Source of the DNA: CAZIIK01 sp964539235
GTDB taxonomy: Bacteria; Pseudomonadota; Gammaproteobacteria; Francisellales; CACEW01
DNA length: 5,407 bases
Assembly: GCA_964539235.1 (NCBI GenBank)
Contig: CAZIIK010000011.1
Coordinates: 1-5,407 of the forward strand
Reading direction: 5' to 3'
The notes under the pieces were generated by a model, which worked only from the letters and a program-made list of their open reading frames with translations, searched no databases and was not told where the DNA came from. Below are positions 1 to 5,388 of this stretch, in pieces. How positions within the stretch are numbered: the stretch's first letter is position 1; each line of letters opens with the position of its first letter. The position numbers and the translations under genes are program-made.

Positions 1-27
1 CAAATCACTCGGGTATACCTTTTCCAT
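1..27 (-). CDS. IS5-family transposase, N-terminal fragment (partial)
   Basis: The minus strand from position 27 reads ATG followed by codons for MEKVYPSDL, running off the window edge. This is the start of the conserved YPSDLTDxQW motif at the N-terminus of IS5-family DDE transposases. The right-hand copy at 5366 continues the motif as TDQQW. No clear Shine-Dalgarno sequence precedes the ATG. An in-frame GTG lies seven codons upstream in both copies and is a possible alternative start. Only nine codons are visible, so intactness cannot be judged. Confidence 0.8.
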
Positions 28-139
28 GGCTTGTGTGCTGCATATCACGTGACAAATCGGTATTATGACCCTGCACATCCCAAAAATCCGCATCTGTTTG
101 AATGCATAACAAGAAAAATACCCATTTTCGGACAGACTC
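1..139 (-). mobile_element. IS5-family insertion sequence, 5' (left) end, truncated by window edge
   Basis: Read on the minus strand, this stretch starts with the terminal sequence GAGTCTGTCCGAAAA, followed by a 112-base leader and a transposase start codon at position 27. GAGYCTGTCCGAAAA-type ends and a transposase beginning MEKVYPSDL are typical of the IS5 family (IS1031/IS427-like groups). The same sequence reappears in inverted orientation at 5255-5392, with three substitutions and one single-base indel, and similarity stops exactly at the proposed IS end on both sides. The bases next to the end are TTA (read on the minus strand), which fits the TNA target preference of IS1031-like elements. 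The rest of the element lies outside the window, so I cannot say whether it is intact. Confidence 0.9.
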
Positions 140-142
140 TAA
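140..142. repeat. Candidate IS target-site base triplet (TTA on the minus strand)
   Basis: The three bases immediately outside the left IS end are TAA on the plus strand, that is TTA reading into the element. The right IS copy is also preceded by TTA (5252-5254). Each would be one half of a 3-bp TNA duplication typical of IS1031-like IS5 elements. The partner halves lie beyond the window, so duplication itself is not shown. Confidence 0.35.
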
Positions 143-350
143 TAGAAAGACTCAAACTCAACCTGCTTGGGATGATCTTTTGATAGGATGCAATAATTTT
201 TAAAAGCGGTAGAGCAAAGTGATCTTAGATAAATTTTCGGGTTAGGCTTGCAGAAAACGTAGAAAAAACTGCGACAATACTCGAGACAAAAGCATCCCGC
301 AGCCTATACAGGACTTTTTGCAATATTGGCAGCATTAGATCATGACACAC
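143..350. other. Spacer between IS end and holC; no gene supported
   Basis: This 208-base AT-rich stretch lies just downstream of the holC stop codon. I see no ORF with a credible start, no recognisable tRNA and no strong hairpin with a T-run that would end the pepA-holC transcript. On the minus strand one frame stays open for about 54 codons from a TAG at 304-306 to a TAG formed across the IS junction (139-141). It has no good start or ribosome site, and its cysteine- and tyrosine-rich translation looks non-coding. A 42-codon GTG-initiated frame (from 350) is equally unconvincing. In many gammaproteobacteria valS follows holC; nothing resembling its start is present here. Confidence 0.6.
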
Positions 351-746
351 TTATAATTTATGCGTCTTCAACACATGCCCGGCATCTTGATAGCATTTAA
401 ATTTTTGGCGCCCTTGCGCTAAGGCATCCGCACTGCCATCAATCACCTCCAAGCAACGCCCAACAAAACCATCAGCAATGGTGCTACACAGATTCACACA
501 CACCGATGCGTCAGCAGGCTGCATTGTCAGATTAATCGGCAGCTGTGGCTGATCAATGCCATGAGGCAGAAAACTATCGGTCTCAAAAGACCACAGCAAC
601 GCCTGCCAATGTTGCGCTGTTGCCAAGTCAGGTACATGTATGGCCAAGGACTGTTGCAAACGGTAAACCTTACGCACCAGTCGGCCAATAAACAATTCCC
701 ATTGTTGTTGATCACCCGTTGGTAAGATATAGAAATCAACCTGCAT
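351..746 (-). CDS. holC: DNA polymerase III chi subunit HolC
   Basis: Chi is a small clamp-loader accessory protein. It pairs with psi (HolD) and binds single-stranded DNA-binding protein, helping polymerase III holoenzyme at the replication fork. The 131-residue product has the usual family layout. There is a VDFYIL first beta strand at residues 3-8 and the signature LWSFETDSFLPHG at 51-63, matching the LW...SFxPH motif. The C-terminal segment at 100-131 (EVIDG...KFKCYQDAGHVLKTHKL) matches the family's conserved RYKxYRxAG-type tail. It is somewhat shorter than the E. coli protein (147 residues). Its ATG lies inside the end of pepA with an 11-base overlap, and only a weak ribosome site is visible, so translation is probably coupled to pepA. 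Identification is confident from motifs plus the pepA neighbour. Confidence 0.9.
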   Translation of the reverse strand: MQVDFYILPTGDQQQWELFIGRLVRKVYRLQQSLAIHVPDLATAQHWQALLWSFETDSFLPHGIDQPQLPINLTMQPADASVCVNLCSTIADGFVGRCLEVIDGSADALAQGRQKFKCYQDAGHVLKTHKL

Positions 747-2235
747 CTGTTATAGTCTCAGAGACTTCATTAATCAGATATTGCACCAACAATGCAGTGC
801 CACGCCCAGTGCTATTGTGTTGGTCTGAAGCTGTGCCAGCGATATCCAAATGGGCCCAGTTGAGTTCATCGGCAAAACAAGACAGGAAAGTAGCTGCAGT
901 GATGGCTCCCGCTTGTGGTTTTTCGGAAATATTTTTCAGGTCGGCTACCGTGCTTTTGAGCGCCTGACGATAAACCTTATCCAATGGCATGGGCCAAGCA
1001 ATATCATAACTTTCTTCACCAGCTTGCATCAGTGCTTGGCTCAGTTCAGCCTGGTTGGCGAATAGACCTGAACGACTATGGCCCAAGGCAATTCCAATTG
1101 CGCCCGTTAAGGTTGCCACATCAATCACCACCTTAGGATTAAAGCTCTGACTATACGTGATGGCATCGCACAAAATAACACGGCCTTCGGCGTCAGTATT
1201 GAGAATTTCAATCGTCTTACCCGACAGGCTGGTGACCACATCACTGACCTTCACGGCATGACCACCTGGCATGTTTTCAACGGTGGGCACTAGCGTGACC
1301 AGGTTGATGGGCAAAGCCAACTCTGCTGCTGCTTGGAATGCTGACAATACAGTTGCAGCGCCGCACATGTCCATTTTCATATCACGCATGCCAACGCGTG
1401 TTTTGAGGCTGATACCGCCCGTATCGAATGTGACGCCTTTGCCGATAAATGCATAAGGCGGTTCAGCTGCGTTCGGATGACCTTGATAACGTAGGACAAT
1501 TAAATGACTGGGTTCTCGGCTGCCTTGTCCAATCGACAGTAGGGCGTGTAACCCCAACTCATGCAAAGTAGCTTCATCTAACACCTCTGCCGTAACAGAT
1601 TGATGCTGACGGGCTATTTGCTGTGCCTGTGTCGCTAGATCAGTTGGTGTGCATTGATTCGGTGGTCGGTCACCCAATTTGCGTGCGTCATTAACGGCAC
1701 GTCCAATGACTTGTGCATAGTGCAATTGCTGTTGTGCTGCAGATACAGTCGCTGCAGGGCAAGCAATGAAATCCAGGGCATTCAATGGGTCTTCTTCAGT
1801 TGTTTGAGTGCTCAGGTAACAATAATGGTGATAATGGTAACTTTCGGTTATAAAGCGTACCCATGCGCTGATAGGTAAATCAATGCCAGTGTTGTGCGGC
1901 AGTGCTACCGCTGCATCCCGAGCGCCGGTTTTGCGCAAAATTTTCCAAGCATGAGATAAAGTCGTCTGTATCTCAGATATACCACAACTATCCGAGTTGC
2001 CCAGACACAGCAACAACATCCTTTGGCTATTTGCGAATGCTTGCAGTGATAGCCTGACATCACCACAACGCTCAGGCAGATCATTATGCTGTTGCAAATA
2101 TTGAATATGATCAATCTGTTCTGATGAGAGTGTTGGGTGTGTAGTAGTGCAAGGAAAATCGGAAAAATAGCAGAGAATTAAACAATCGGTTTTATGATCT
2201 GTTAACGTGGTTTCACGGCAAGTAAAATGCGTCAT
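736..2235 (-). CDS. pepA: Leucyl aminopeptidase PepA (M17 family, two-metal)
   Basis: This cytosolic M17 enzyme removes N-terminal residues from peptides using two metal ions. In E. coli, PepA also binds DNA, repressing carAB and assisting Xer recombination at cer. All metal and catalytic residues are present. Numbered from the chosen start they are K266 and D271 (GKGVTFDTGG), K278, D289 (KMDMCG), and D348, E350 and R352 in NTDAEGR. These sit four residues before their E. coli counterparts. The N-terminal domain (about 1-160) is poorly conserved; the catalytic domain fills about 170-490. I chose the ATG at 2235, giving 499 residues against 503 in E. coli. The frame stays open up to a TTG at 2313, but that would add 26 residues and run almost to the lptF start. 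No good Shine-Dalgarno sequence precedes either start. The last codons overlap holC. A histidine/tyrosine-rich patch, SYHYHHYCY, occurs at 132-140. DNA binding here is inference only. Confidence 0.95.
   Translation of the reverse strand: MTHFTCRETTLTDHKTDCLILCYFSDFPCTTTHPTLSSEQIDHIQYLQQHNDLPERCGDVRLSLQAFANSQRMLLLCLGNSDSCGISEIQTTLSHAWKILRKTGARDAAVALPHNTGIDLPISAWVRFITESYHYHHYCYLSTQTTEEDPLNALDFIACPAATVSAAQQQLHYAQVIGRAVNDARKLGDRPPNQCTPTDLATQAQQIARQHQSVTAEVLDEATLHELGLHALLSIGQGSREPSHLIVLRYQGHPNAAEPPYAFIGKGVTFDTGGISLKTRVGMRDMKMDMCGAATVLSAFQAAAELALPINLVTLVPTVENMPGGHAVKVSDVVTSLSGKTIEILNTDAEGRVILCDAITYSQSFNPKVVIDVATLTGAIGIALGHSRSGLFANQAELSQALMQAGEESYDIAWPMPLDKVYRQALKSTVADLKNISEKPQAGAITAATFLSCFADELNWAHLDIAGTASDQHNSTGRGTALLVQYLINEVSETITDAG
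754..766. repeat. Perfect 6-bp dyad at the pepA/holC junction
   Basis: AGTCTC, one central A, then GAGACT form a perfect inverted repeat in the last codons of pepA, centred 14 bases upstream of the holC ATG. With a one-base centre it cannot form a tight hairpin as drawn, so it would act as a dyad protein site or be a chance result of the coding sequence. No function is assigned. Confidence 0.3.
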
Positions 2236-2318
2236 GTGGTGTGAGTGATAGTCGCAAATAATTGAGGTTCCTGTATTATGGTGAGCCTGAAAAATAAAGC
2301 AATAGCAGTGCAAAATAG
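2236..2318. promoter_or_regulatory. Divergent promoter region between pepA-holC and lptF-lptG
   Basis: Both divergent units must start transcription within or close to these 83 bases. On the plus strand the best -10 is TATTAT (2274-2279), with only a poor -35 near 2251-2257. On the minus strand the best -10 is CATAAT (2280-2275), with TTGCTT (2302-2297) as a weak -35 at 16-base spacing. The two -10 boxes lie almost on top of each other on opposite strands, so the promoters would compete for polymerase. Neither downstream gene has a clear Shine-Dalgarno sequence. No operator repeat is obvious. The assignment comes from matching consensus by eye. Confidence 0.45.
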
Positions 2319-3416
2319 ATGATAGCGACCCGATACCTGAGTCGAGAAGTTTTTCACATGATGCTCGCCCTGATTGGTATTCTGCTTTTGATTGTCATCA
2401 GTGACATGTTTGTGCGGTTTTTGGCTAATGCTGCAGAAGGTGGTTTGTCCAGTAATCTGATTTTTACGTTGCTGGGACTGGCCTTGCCACAATACTTGGC
2501 CGTGTTATTGCCGGTTTGTTTTTTCTTGTCCATTATTCTGTGTTTTGGGCGTTTGTTTGCCGATAATGAGCTCTTGATTTTGTTTGCATGTGGTATTAGT
2601 TGGCGTGCCATTATGCGCATGATGTGTGTGCCGGCACTGATTATTATGCTGCTTGTAGGTACTTTGTCGCTGTACTTGGTGCCTAAAATGATGGCTTATC
2701 AATACAGTTTAAAAGAGCATGCAAATCGCAAAGAAACCATTGGTTTGATTCAGCCTGGTCGTTTTGTGTCGTTTGATAATGGTCAACGGGTTTTATATGT
2801 GGGTAAAGTCAATGCAGAGGCAGGTTATCAGAATATTTTCGGTTTTTTTCGTGGCAATGCGCATACAGCTCCCGGTGTCATTACAGCACCACAGGCTTAC
2901 TTGAAGGCAGAAAAACAACATAAAATTCAGACGATTGTTTTGCAAAATGGCAATCAGTATACCGGCCATCCCAATCAGGCAGATTACCGGATTGTGCATT
3001 TTCAGCGTTACACCAGCAAATTATTGCCTCAGCAAACAACATTAGATCGTCAGCGTATCAATACGATGACAACCTGGGAACTTTTAAGTCGAGGCGGTAA
3101 GCCAGAAATGATCGAACTGCAATGGAGATTGACTTTTCCGCTCGCGGTGATTGTACTGTTGTTTCTGGGCCTTTATTTATGTCTTGTACAACCGCGCCAA
3201 GGACGTTACGGCAAGGTTTTACCAGCTGTTTTAGTGTTTATTCTCTATTTCAATGCGGTTTCGGTCGTGCATTCGTGGATGGTTAATCACAACATGGTGA
3301 CTTGGTACTTAAATCTATGGTGGGTGCATATAGGCTTTTCTGCTGTTGCATTGTTTATGCTATGGCGTGCGGATGGCTATAGTTGGTTCCGAACTCAGCG
3401 TTTGGGAGGTGCATAA
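2319..3416 (+). CDS. lptF: LPS export ABC transporter permease LptF
   Basis: LptF is one of two inner-membrane subunits of the LptB2FG transporter, which extracts lipopolysaccharide from the inner membrane and passes it to LptC and the periplasmic bridge. The 365-residue product fits the family (366 in E. coli). Three N-terminal membrane segments lie at about 13-33, 47-77 and 102-121, followed by a periplasmic beta-jellyroll domain at about 125-260 and three C-terminal segments at about 270-290, 299-317 and 332-350. The cytosolic coupling region DNELLILFACGISWRAIMR (82-100) would contact the LptB ATPase. ELQWRLTFP (266-274) and QPRQGRYGKVLPA (291-303) are family motifs. The start is supported by MIATRYLSRE, which parallels the E. 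coli N-terminus MIIIRYLVRE, although the ribosome site is weak. It is first in a two-gene unit with lptG, divergent from pepA. lptB is not in the window. Confidence 0.96.
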   Translation: MIATRYLSREVFHMMLALIGILLLIVISDMFVRFLANAAEGGLSSNLIFTLLGLALPQYLAVLLPVCFFLSIILCFGRLFADNELLILFACGISWRAIMRMMCVPALIIMLLVGTLSLYLVPKMMAYQYSLKEHANRKETIGLIQPGRFVSFDNGQRVLYVGKVNAEAGYQNIFGFFRGNAHTAPGVITAPQAYLKAEKQHKIQTIVLQNGNQYTGHPNQADYRIVHFQRYTSKLLPQQTTLDRQRINTMTTWELLSRGGKPEMIELQWRLTFPLAVIVLLFLGLYLCLVQPRQGRYGKVLPAVLVFILYFNAVSVVHSWMVNHNMVTWYLNLWWVHIGFSAVALFMLWRADGYSWFRTQRLGGA

Positions 3417-3418
3417 TG
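3404..3418 (+). promoter_or_regulatory. lptG ribosome binding site and TAATG coupling junction
   Basis: GGGAGGT (3404-3410) lies inside the last lptF codons, five bases before the lptG ATG at 3416. The lptF stop TAA (3414-3416) shares its last base with that ATG. This is the strongest Shine-Dalgarno sequence in the window and decides the lptG start over an in-frame upstream ATG-like codon at 3383. The arrangement indicates translational coupling, which would help keep LptF and LptG at 1:1. Confidence 0.85.
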
Positions 3419-4492
3419 TGGCGTTTGCGTATCTATATTGCCTTAACCATTACCGCGGCGATTTTTATCGTGGCAGGCGCGCTCTGTGGTATTCAAATTA
3501 TTTTTAGTTTTGTGCATGAATCCGGTTCTATTGGCAAAGGCCATTATGGTACTTGGCAAGCCTTAAGCTATGTCTTACTCAAGTTGCCTAGTTTTTTACA
3601 AATTGTCATTCCTATGGTTGGTTTGCTCGGCAGTTTAATGGGGTTGGGTCTGTTGGCAGGTAACAGCGAATTGATTGCCATGCGTGCTGCAGGGATTTCA
3701 ATTCGGCAAATTGCGGGTGGCGTTCTATTGGCCGGATTGCTGGTCATGTGTGTGAGTTTTGCCTTAACCGCTTATGTCGGTCCCAAGCTGCAATACGTTG
3801 CAAGTGTGCATAAAACGGTTGCCTTAAACCAAAGTGCCTTACTATTTACCTCACAAGCGCTTTGGCTAAAAAACCAGAACAACTTTGTGTATGTCGGTAA
3901 AAGTTTGTCTGCCAACATGATTGGGCAAGTGACACAGTATAATTTAGATCATGGCAAGTTACGTCGTATTTTGTCAGCACGCTCTGCGCGTTATGAACCC
4001 ACTACGCAGAAATGGACATTATTTCATGCAACTCAGTTAGATTTCCTCACGGATAAAGTGCAAAAACATGTGTATGCACAGTTACCTGACATCGCACTGA
4101 TTACACCACAGATGATGCGAGTAGTGGTTTCAGATCATGATGAACTGACATTGGCCAGTTTGTACGCATATATACATTACCGACAGAAAAATGCATTGGC
4201 GGCGAAGAATTACCAACTGCAGTTTTGGCAGACGTTTATGACGCCAGTTTCTTGTCTGATTATGATTTTACTGGCCATTCCGTTTGTGTTCGGGCCTTTG
4301 CGTTCTGCAACTTTTGGACTGCGTTTATTGGCAGGTATTGCAACAGGGTTTTTATTCTATTTGGTGAACCAATTTTTTGGTTCATATAGCGTGGTCTATC
4401 ATTGGCCACCTTTTTGGGGTGCAACTTTGCCAAACGTGTGCTTTGCATTGATGCTATTCGGAATGTTGTGGTGGATTGCGCGGCGCTTGTAA
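3416..4492 (+). CDS. lptG: LPS export ABC transporter permease LptG
   Basis: LptG pairs with LptF to form the membrane channel of LptB2FG, which lifts lipopolysaccharide out of the inner membrane. The product is 358 residues (360 in E. coli). Membrane segments are at about 8-31, 56-81, 100-120, 272-292, 303-322 and 333-355, with the periplasmic jellyroll domain between about 122 and 268. Recognisable motifs are GNSELIAMRAAGIS (82-95), the cytosolic coupling region that contacts LptB, and ALWLKNQNNFVYVGK (148-162), which parallels the E. coli GLWAKDGNNFVYIE. VFGPLRSATFGLR (291-303) is another conserved family block. The ATG at 3416 is chosen for its strong ribosome site and the match of MWRLRIYI to the expected N-terminal helix. 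The gene ends 22 bases before a hairpin terminator. No truncation or frameshift is seen. Confidence 0.96.
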   Translation: MWRLRIYIALTITAAIFIVAGALCGIQIIFSFVHESGSIGKGHYGTWQALSYVLLKLPSFLQIVIPMVGLLGSLMGLGLLAGNSELIAMRAAGISIRQIAGGVLLAGLLVMCVSFALTAYVGPKLQYVASVHKTVALNQSALLFTSQALWLKNQNNFVYVGKSLSANMIGQVTQYNLDHGKLRRILSARSARYEPTTQKWTLFHATQLDFLTDKVQKHVYAQLPDIALITPQMMRVVVSDHDELTLASLYAYIHYRQKNALAAKNYQLQFWQTFMTPVSCLIMILLAIPFVFGPLRSATFGLRLLAGIATGFLFYLVNQFFGSYSVVYHWPPFWGATLPNVCFALMLFGMLWWIARRL

Positions 4493-4514
4493 GAGGTCTC
4501 TCTGCGATAAGGCG

Positions 4515-4554
4515 TTTGCATCCCTGGCTTAACCAGAGATGCAAAGAGGTTTTT
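4515..4554 (+). terminator. Rho-independent terminator of lptF-lptG
   Basis: TTTGCATC-C-CTGG (4515-4527) pairs with CCAG-A-GATGCAAA (4533-4545), giving a 12-pair stem with one C/A mismatch and a CTTAA loop. GAGG then TTTTT (4550-4554) follows on the plus strand. It lies 22 bases after the lptG stop and between convergent genes. On the minus strand the hairpin is not followed by a T-run, although the preceding AAAAACCTC could add some pairing, so its use by secB transcripts is uncertain. The four bases between stem and T-run make it slightly less than ideal. Confidence 0.75.
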
Positions 4555-4580
4555 CTGTTTACTGAAACCTTAGTTATGGG

Positions 4581-5042
4581 TTACTGAAGTGTTTCAGTTT
4601 GTTGCTGTGCTTGGCTTTGCGCATACAAGGCATCAAAGTTAATGGGTGCCATGTTAAGTTCAGGAAAACCACCGCGGAAAACAAACGAAGCAATGGCCTC
4701 GCGTGCATAAGGGAACAAGATACCAGGGCAGTAGCTGCCTAAGATATGTTCCAGTTGTTGTTCTTCAGCGCCAGCTACTGTGAAAATGCCCGTTTGTTTT
4801 ACTTCAACTAAGAAAGCTGTTTGGTCTTTGCTTTTAGCGGTTACGGTCACAGTAAGGTTTACTTCAAAGATATTTTCATCCAGCTTTTCTGTCTGCGTGT
4901 TGAGGTCAATATTGGCATCAGGTGTCCACTCACCTTTGAAAATTTCAGGGCTGTTGGGTGCTTCAAAGGACATATCCTTCATGTAGACTTTTTGGATAAT
5001 AAAGTCAATTTGTGGCGCTTGTTCAGCAGATTCAGTAGACAT
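4581..5042 (-). CDS. secB: Protein-export chaperone SecB
   Basis: SecB is a cytosolic homotetrameric chaperone that holds preproteins unfolded and hands them to SecA for export through SecYEG. The 153-residue product fits the family (155 in E. coli). It carries KVYMKDMSFEAPNSP (18-32), FLVEVKQTGIF (77-87) and the highly conserved block from LGSYCPGILFPYAREAI (101-117) through FPELNMAPINFDALY (126-140). The glutamine-rich C-terminal tail resembles those that touch SecA. I chose the ATG at 5042 (MSTESAEQ). The frame runs upstream to an ATG at 5141, but those 33 residues do not resemble SecB and include the likely promoter. AAGAGAG directly precedes the ATG, and AAGGA lies 11 bases before it. 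secB is convergent with lptG and is not accompanied by grxC or gpsA, its E. coli neighbours. Confidence 0.96.
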   Translation of the reverse strand: MSTESAEQAPQIDFIIQKVYMKDMSFEAPNSPEIFKGEWTPDANIDLNTQTEKLDENIFEVNLTVTVTAKSKDQTAFLVEVKQTGIFTVAGAEEQQLEHILGSYCPGILFPYAREAIASFVFRGGFPELNMAPINFDALYAQSQAQQQTETLQ

Positions 5043-5075
5043 CTCTCTTGGTATCCTTGCATAAAATGGTCGGCC

Positions 5076-5104
5076 ATTATTACAGAGAATTAGAAAAATG
5101 CCCA
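5076..5104 (-). promoter_or_regulatory. Candidate secB promoter with extended -10
   Basis: On the minus strand, TGTAATAAT (5084-5076) matches an extended -10 element (TGn plus a 5/6 match to TATAAT). TGGGCA (5104-5099) matches the -35 consensus at 4 of 6 positions with 17-base spacing. Transcription would begin near 5069, leaving a leader of roughly 26 bases before the secB ATG. Identified by eye only. Confidence 0.4.
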
Positions 5105-5182
5105 GCATCATTGGATGAGGCCATGAATTAATTTTTTCCAAAGCAATTTTTTATCTTAATATTCGGTTCATAATGGCGTGCC

Positions 5183-5217
5183 TATACTAACAGTGTCTAA
5201 ACCTAAGGATATAAATG
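5183..5217 (+). promoter_or_regulatory. Candidate -10 and ribosome site of a gene start interrupted by the right IS
   Basis: TATACT (5183-5188) is a 5/6 match to the -10 consensus, with no convincing -35. AAGGA (5205-5209) is a good Shine-Dalgarno sequence five bases before an ATG at 5215. Together they look like the start of a gene divergent from secB, of which only 13 codons remain before the IS. Confidence 0.35.
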
Positions 5218-5388
5218 TGTTATTTCGCAAGGATGTGGAATACTGGCACGTTTAGAGCCTGTCCGAAAAGGGTATTTTTCTTGTTATGCATTCAAACAGA
5301 TGCGGATTTTTGGGATGTGCAGTGTCATAATACCGATTTGTCACGTGATATGCGGCACACAAGCCATGGAAAAGGTATACCCGAGTGA
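5215..5388 (+). pseudogene. Possible truncated gene start fused in frame into the IS (57 codons)
   Basis: An ATG with a good ribosome site opens a frame reading MCYFARMWNTGTF, then crosses the IS boundary at 5254/5255 and continues 45 codons through the IS leader to a TGA at 5386-5388. If the ATG began a real gene, the IS removed all but its first 13 codons, leaving a chimeric 57-residue product. The 13 native residues are too few to assign to a family. The frame differs from that of the transposase, whose ATG (5366) it overlaps. It could equally be a chance ATG. Confidence 0.3.
5252..5254. repeat. Candidate IS target-site base triplet (TTA)
   Basis: TTA immediately precedes the right IS end, identical to the triplet next to the left copy when each is read into its element. 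This fits a TNA target, but the second half of the duplication would lie beyond the window. Confidence 0.35.

Noticed and set aside
45..52. TCACGTGA palindrome as a regulator binding site
   Set aside because: It is part of the IS leader, present in both copies, and short enough to be coincidental; no link to a regulator is visible.
139..304. Open minus-strand frame of about 54 codons in the spacer before the left IS
   Set aside because: It has no credible start codon or ribosome site, its composition is cysteine- and tyrosine-rich, and it ends in a stop formed by the IS junction.
321..333. Near-palindrome TGCAATATTGGCA downstream of holC as a terminator
   Set aside because: It has no loop and is not followed by a T-run on the minus strand; the run after it is A-rich.
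719..1065. Plus-strand ORFs overlapping the end of pepA (719-967 and 850-1065)
   Set aside because: They run antisense to the conserved PepA catalytic domain, resemble no family I recognise and have no supporting ribosome sites.
2232..2702. Minus-strand ORFs opposite the start of lptF (2232-2492, 2354-2620, 2505-2702)
   Set aside because: They are shadows of the hydrophobic lptF coding sequence and read as low-complexity, polar translations without domain features.
4780..5093. Plus-strand ORFs opposite secB (4780-4986, 4821-5093)
   Set aside because: They lie antisense to well-conserved SecB codons and have no independent support.
5043..5141. N-terminal extension of SecB from the ATG at 5141
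   Set aside because: The 33 extra residues do not resemble SecB, and the segment contains the likely promoter. The start at 5042 has a better context and gives the family length.
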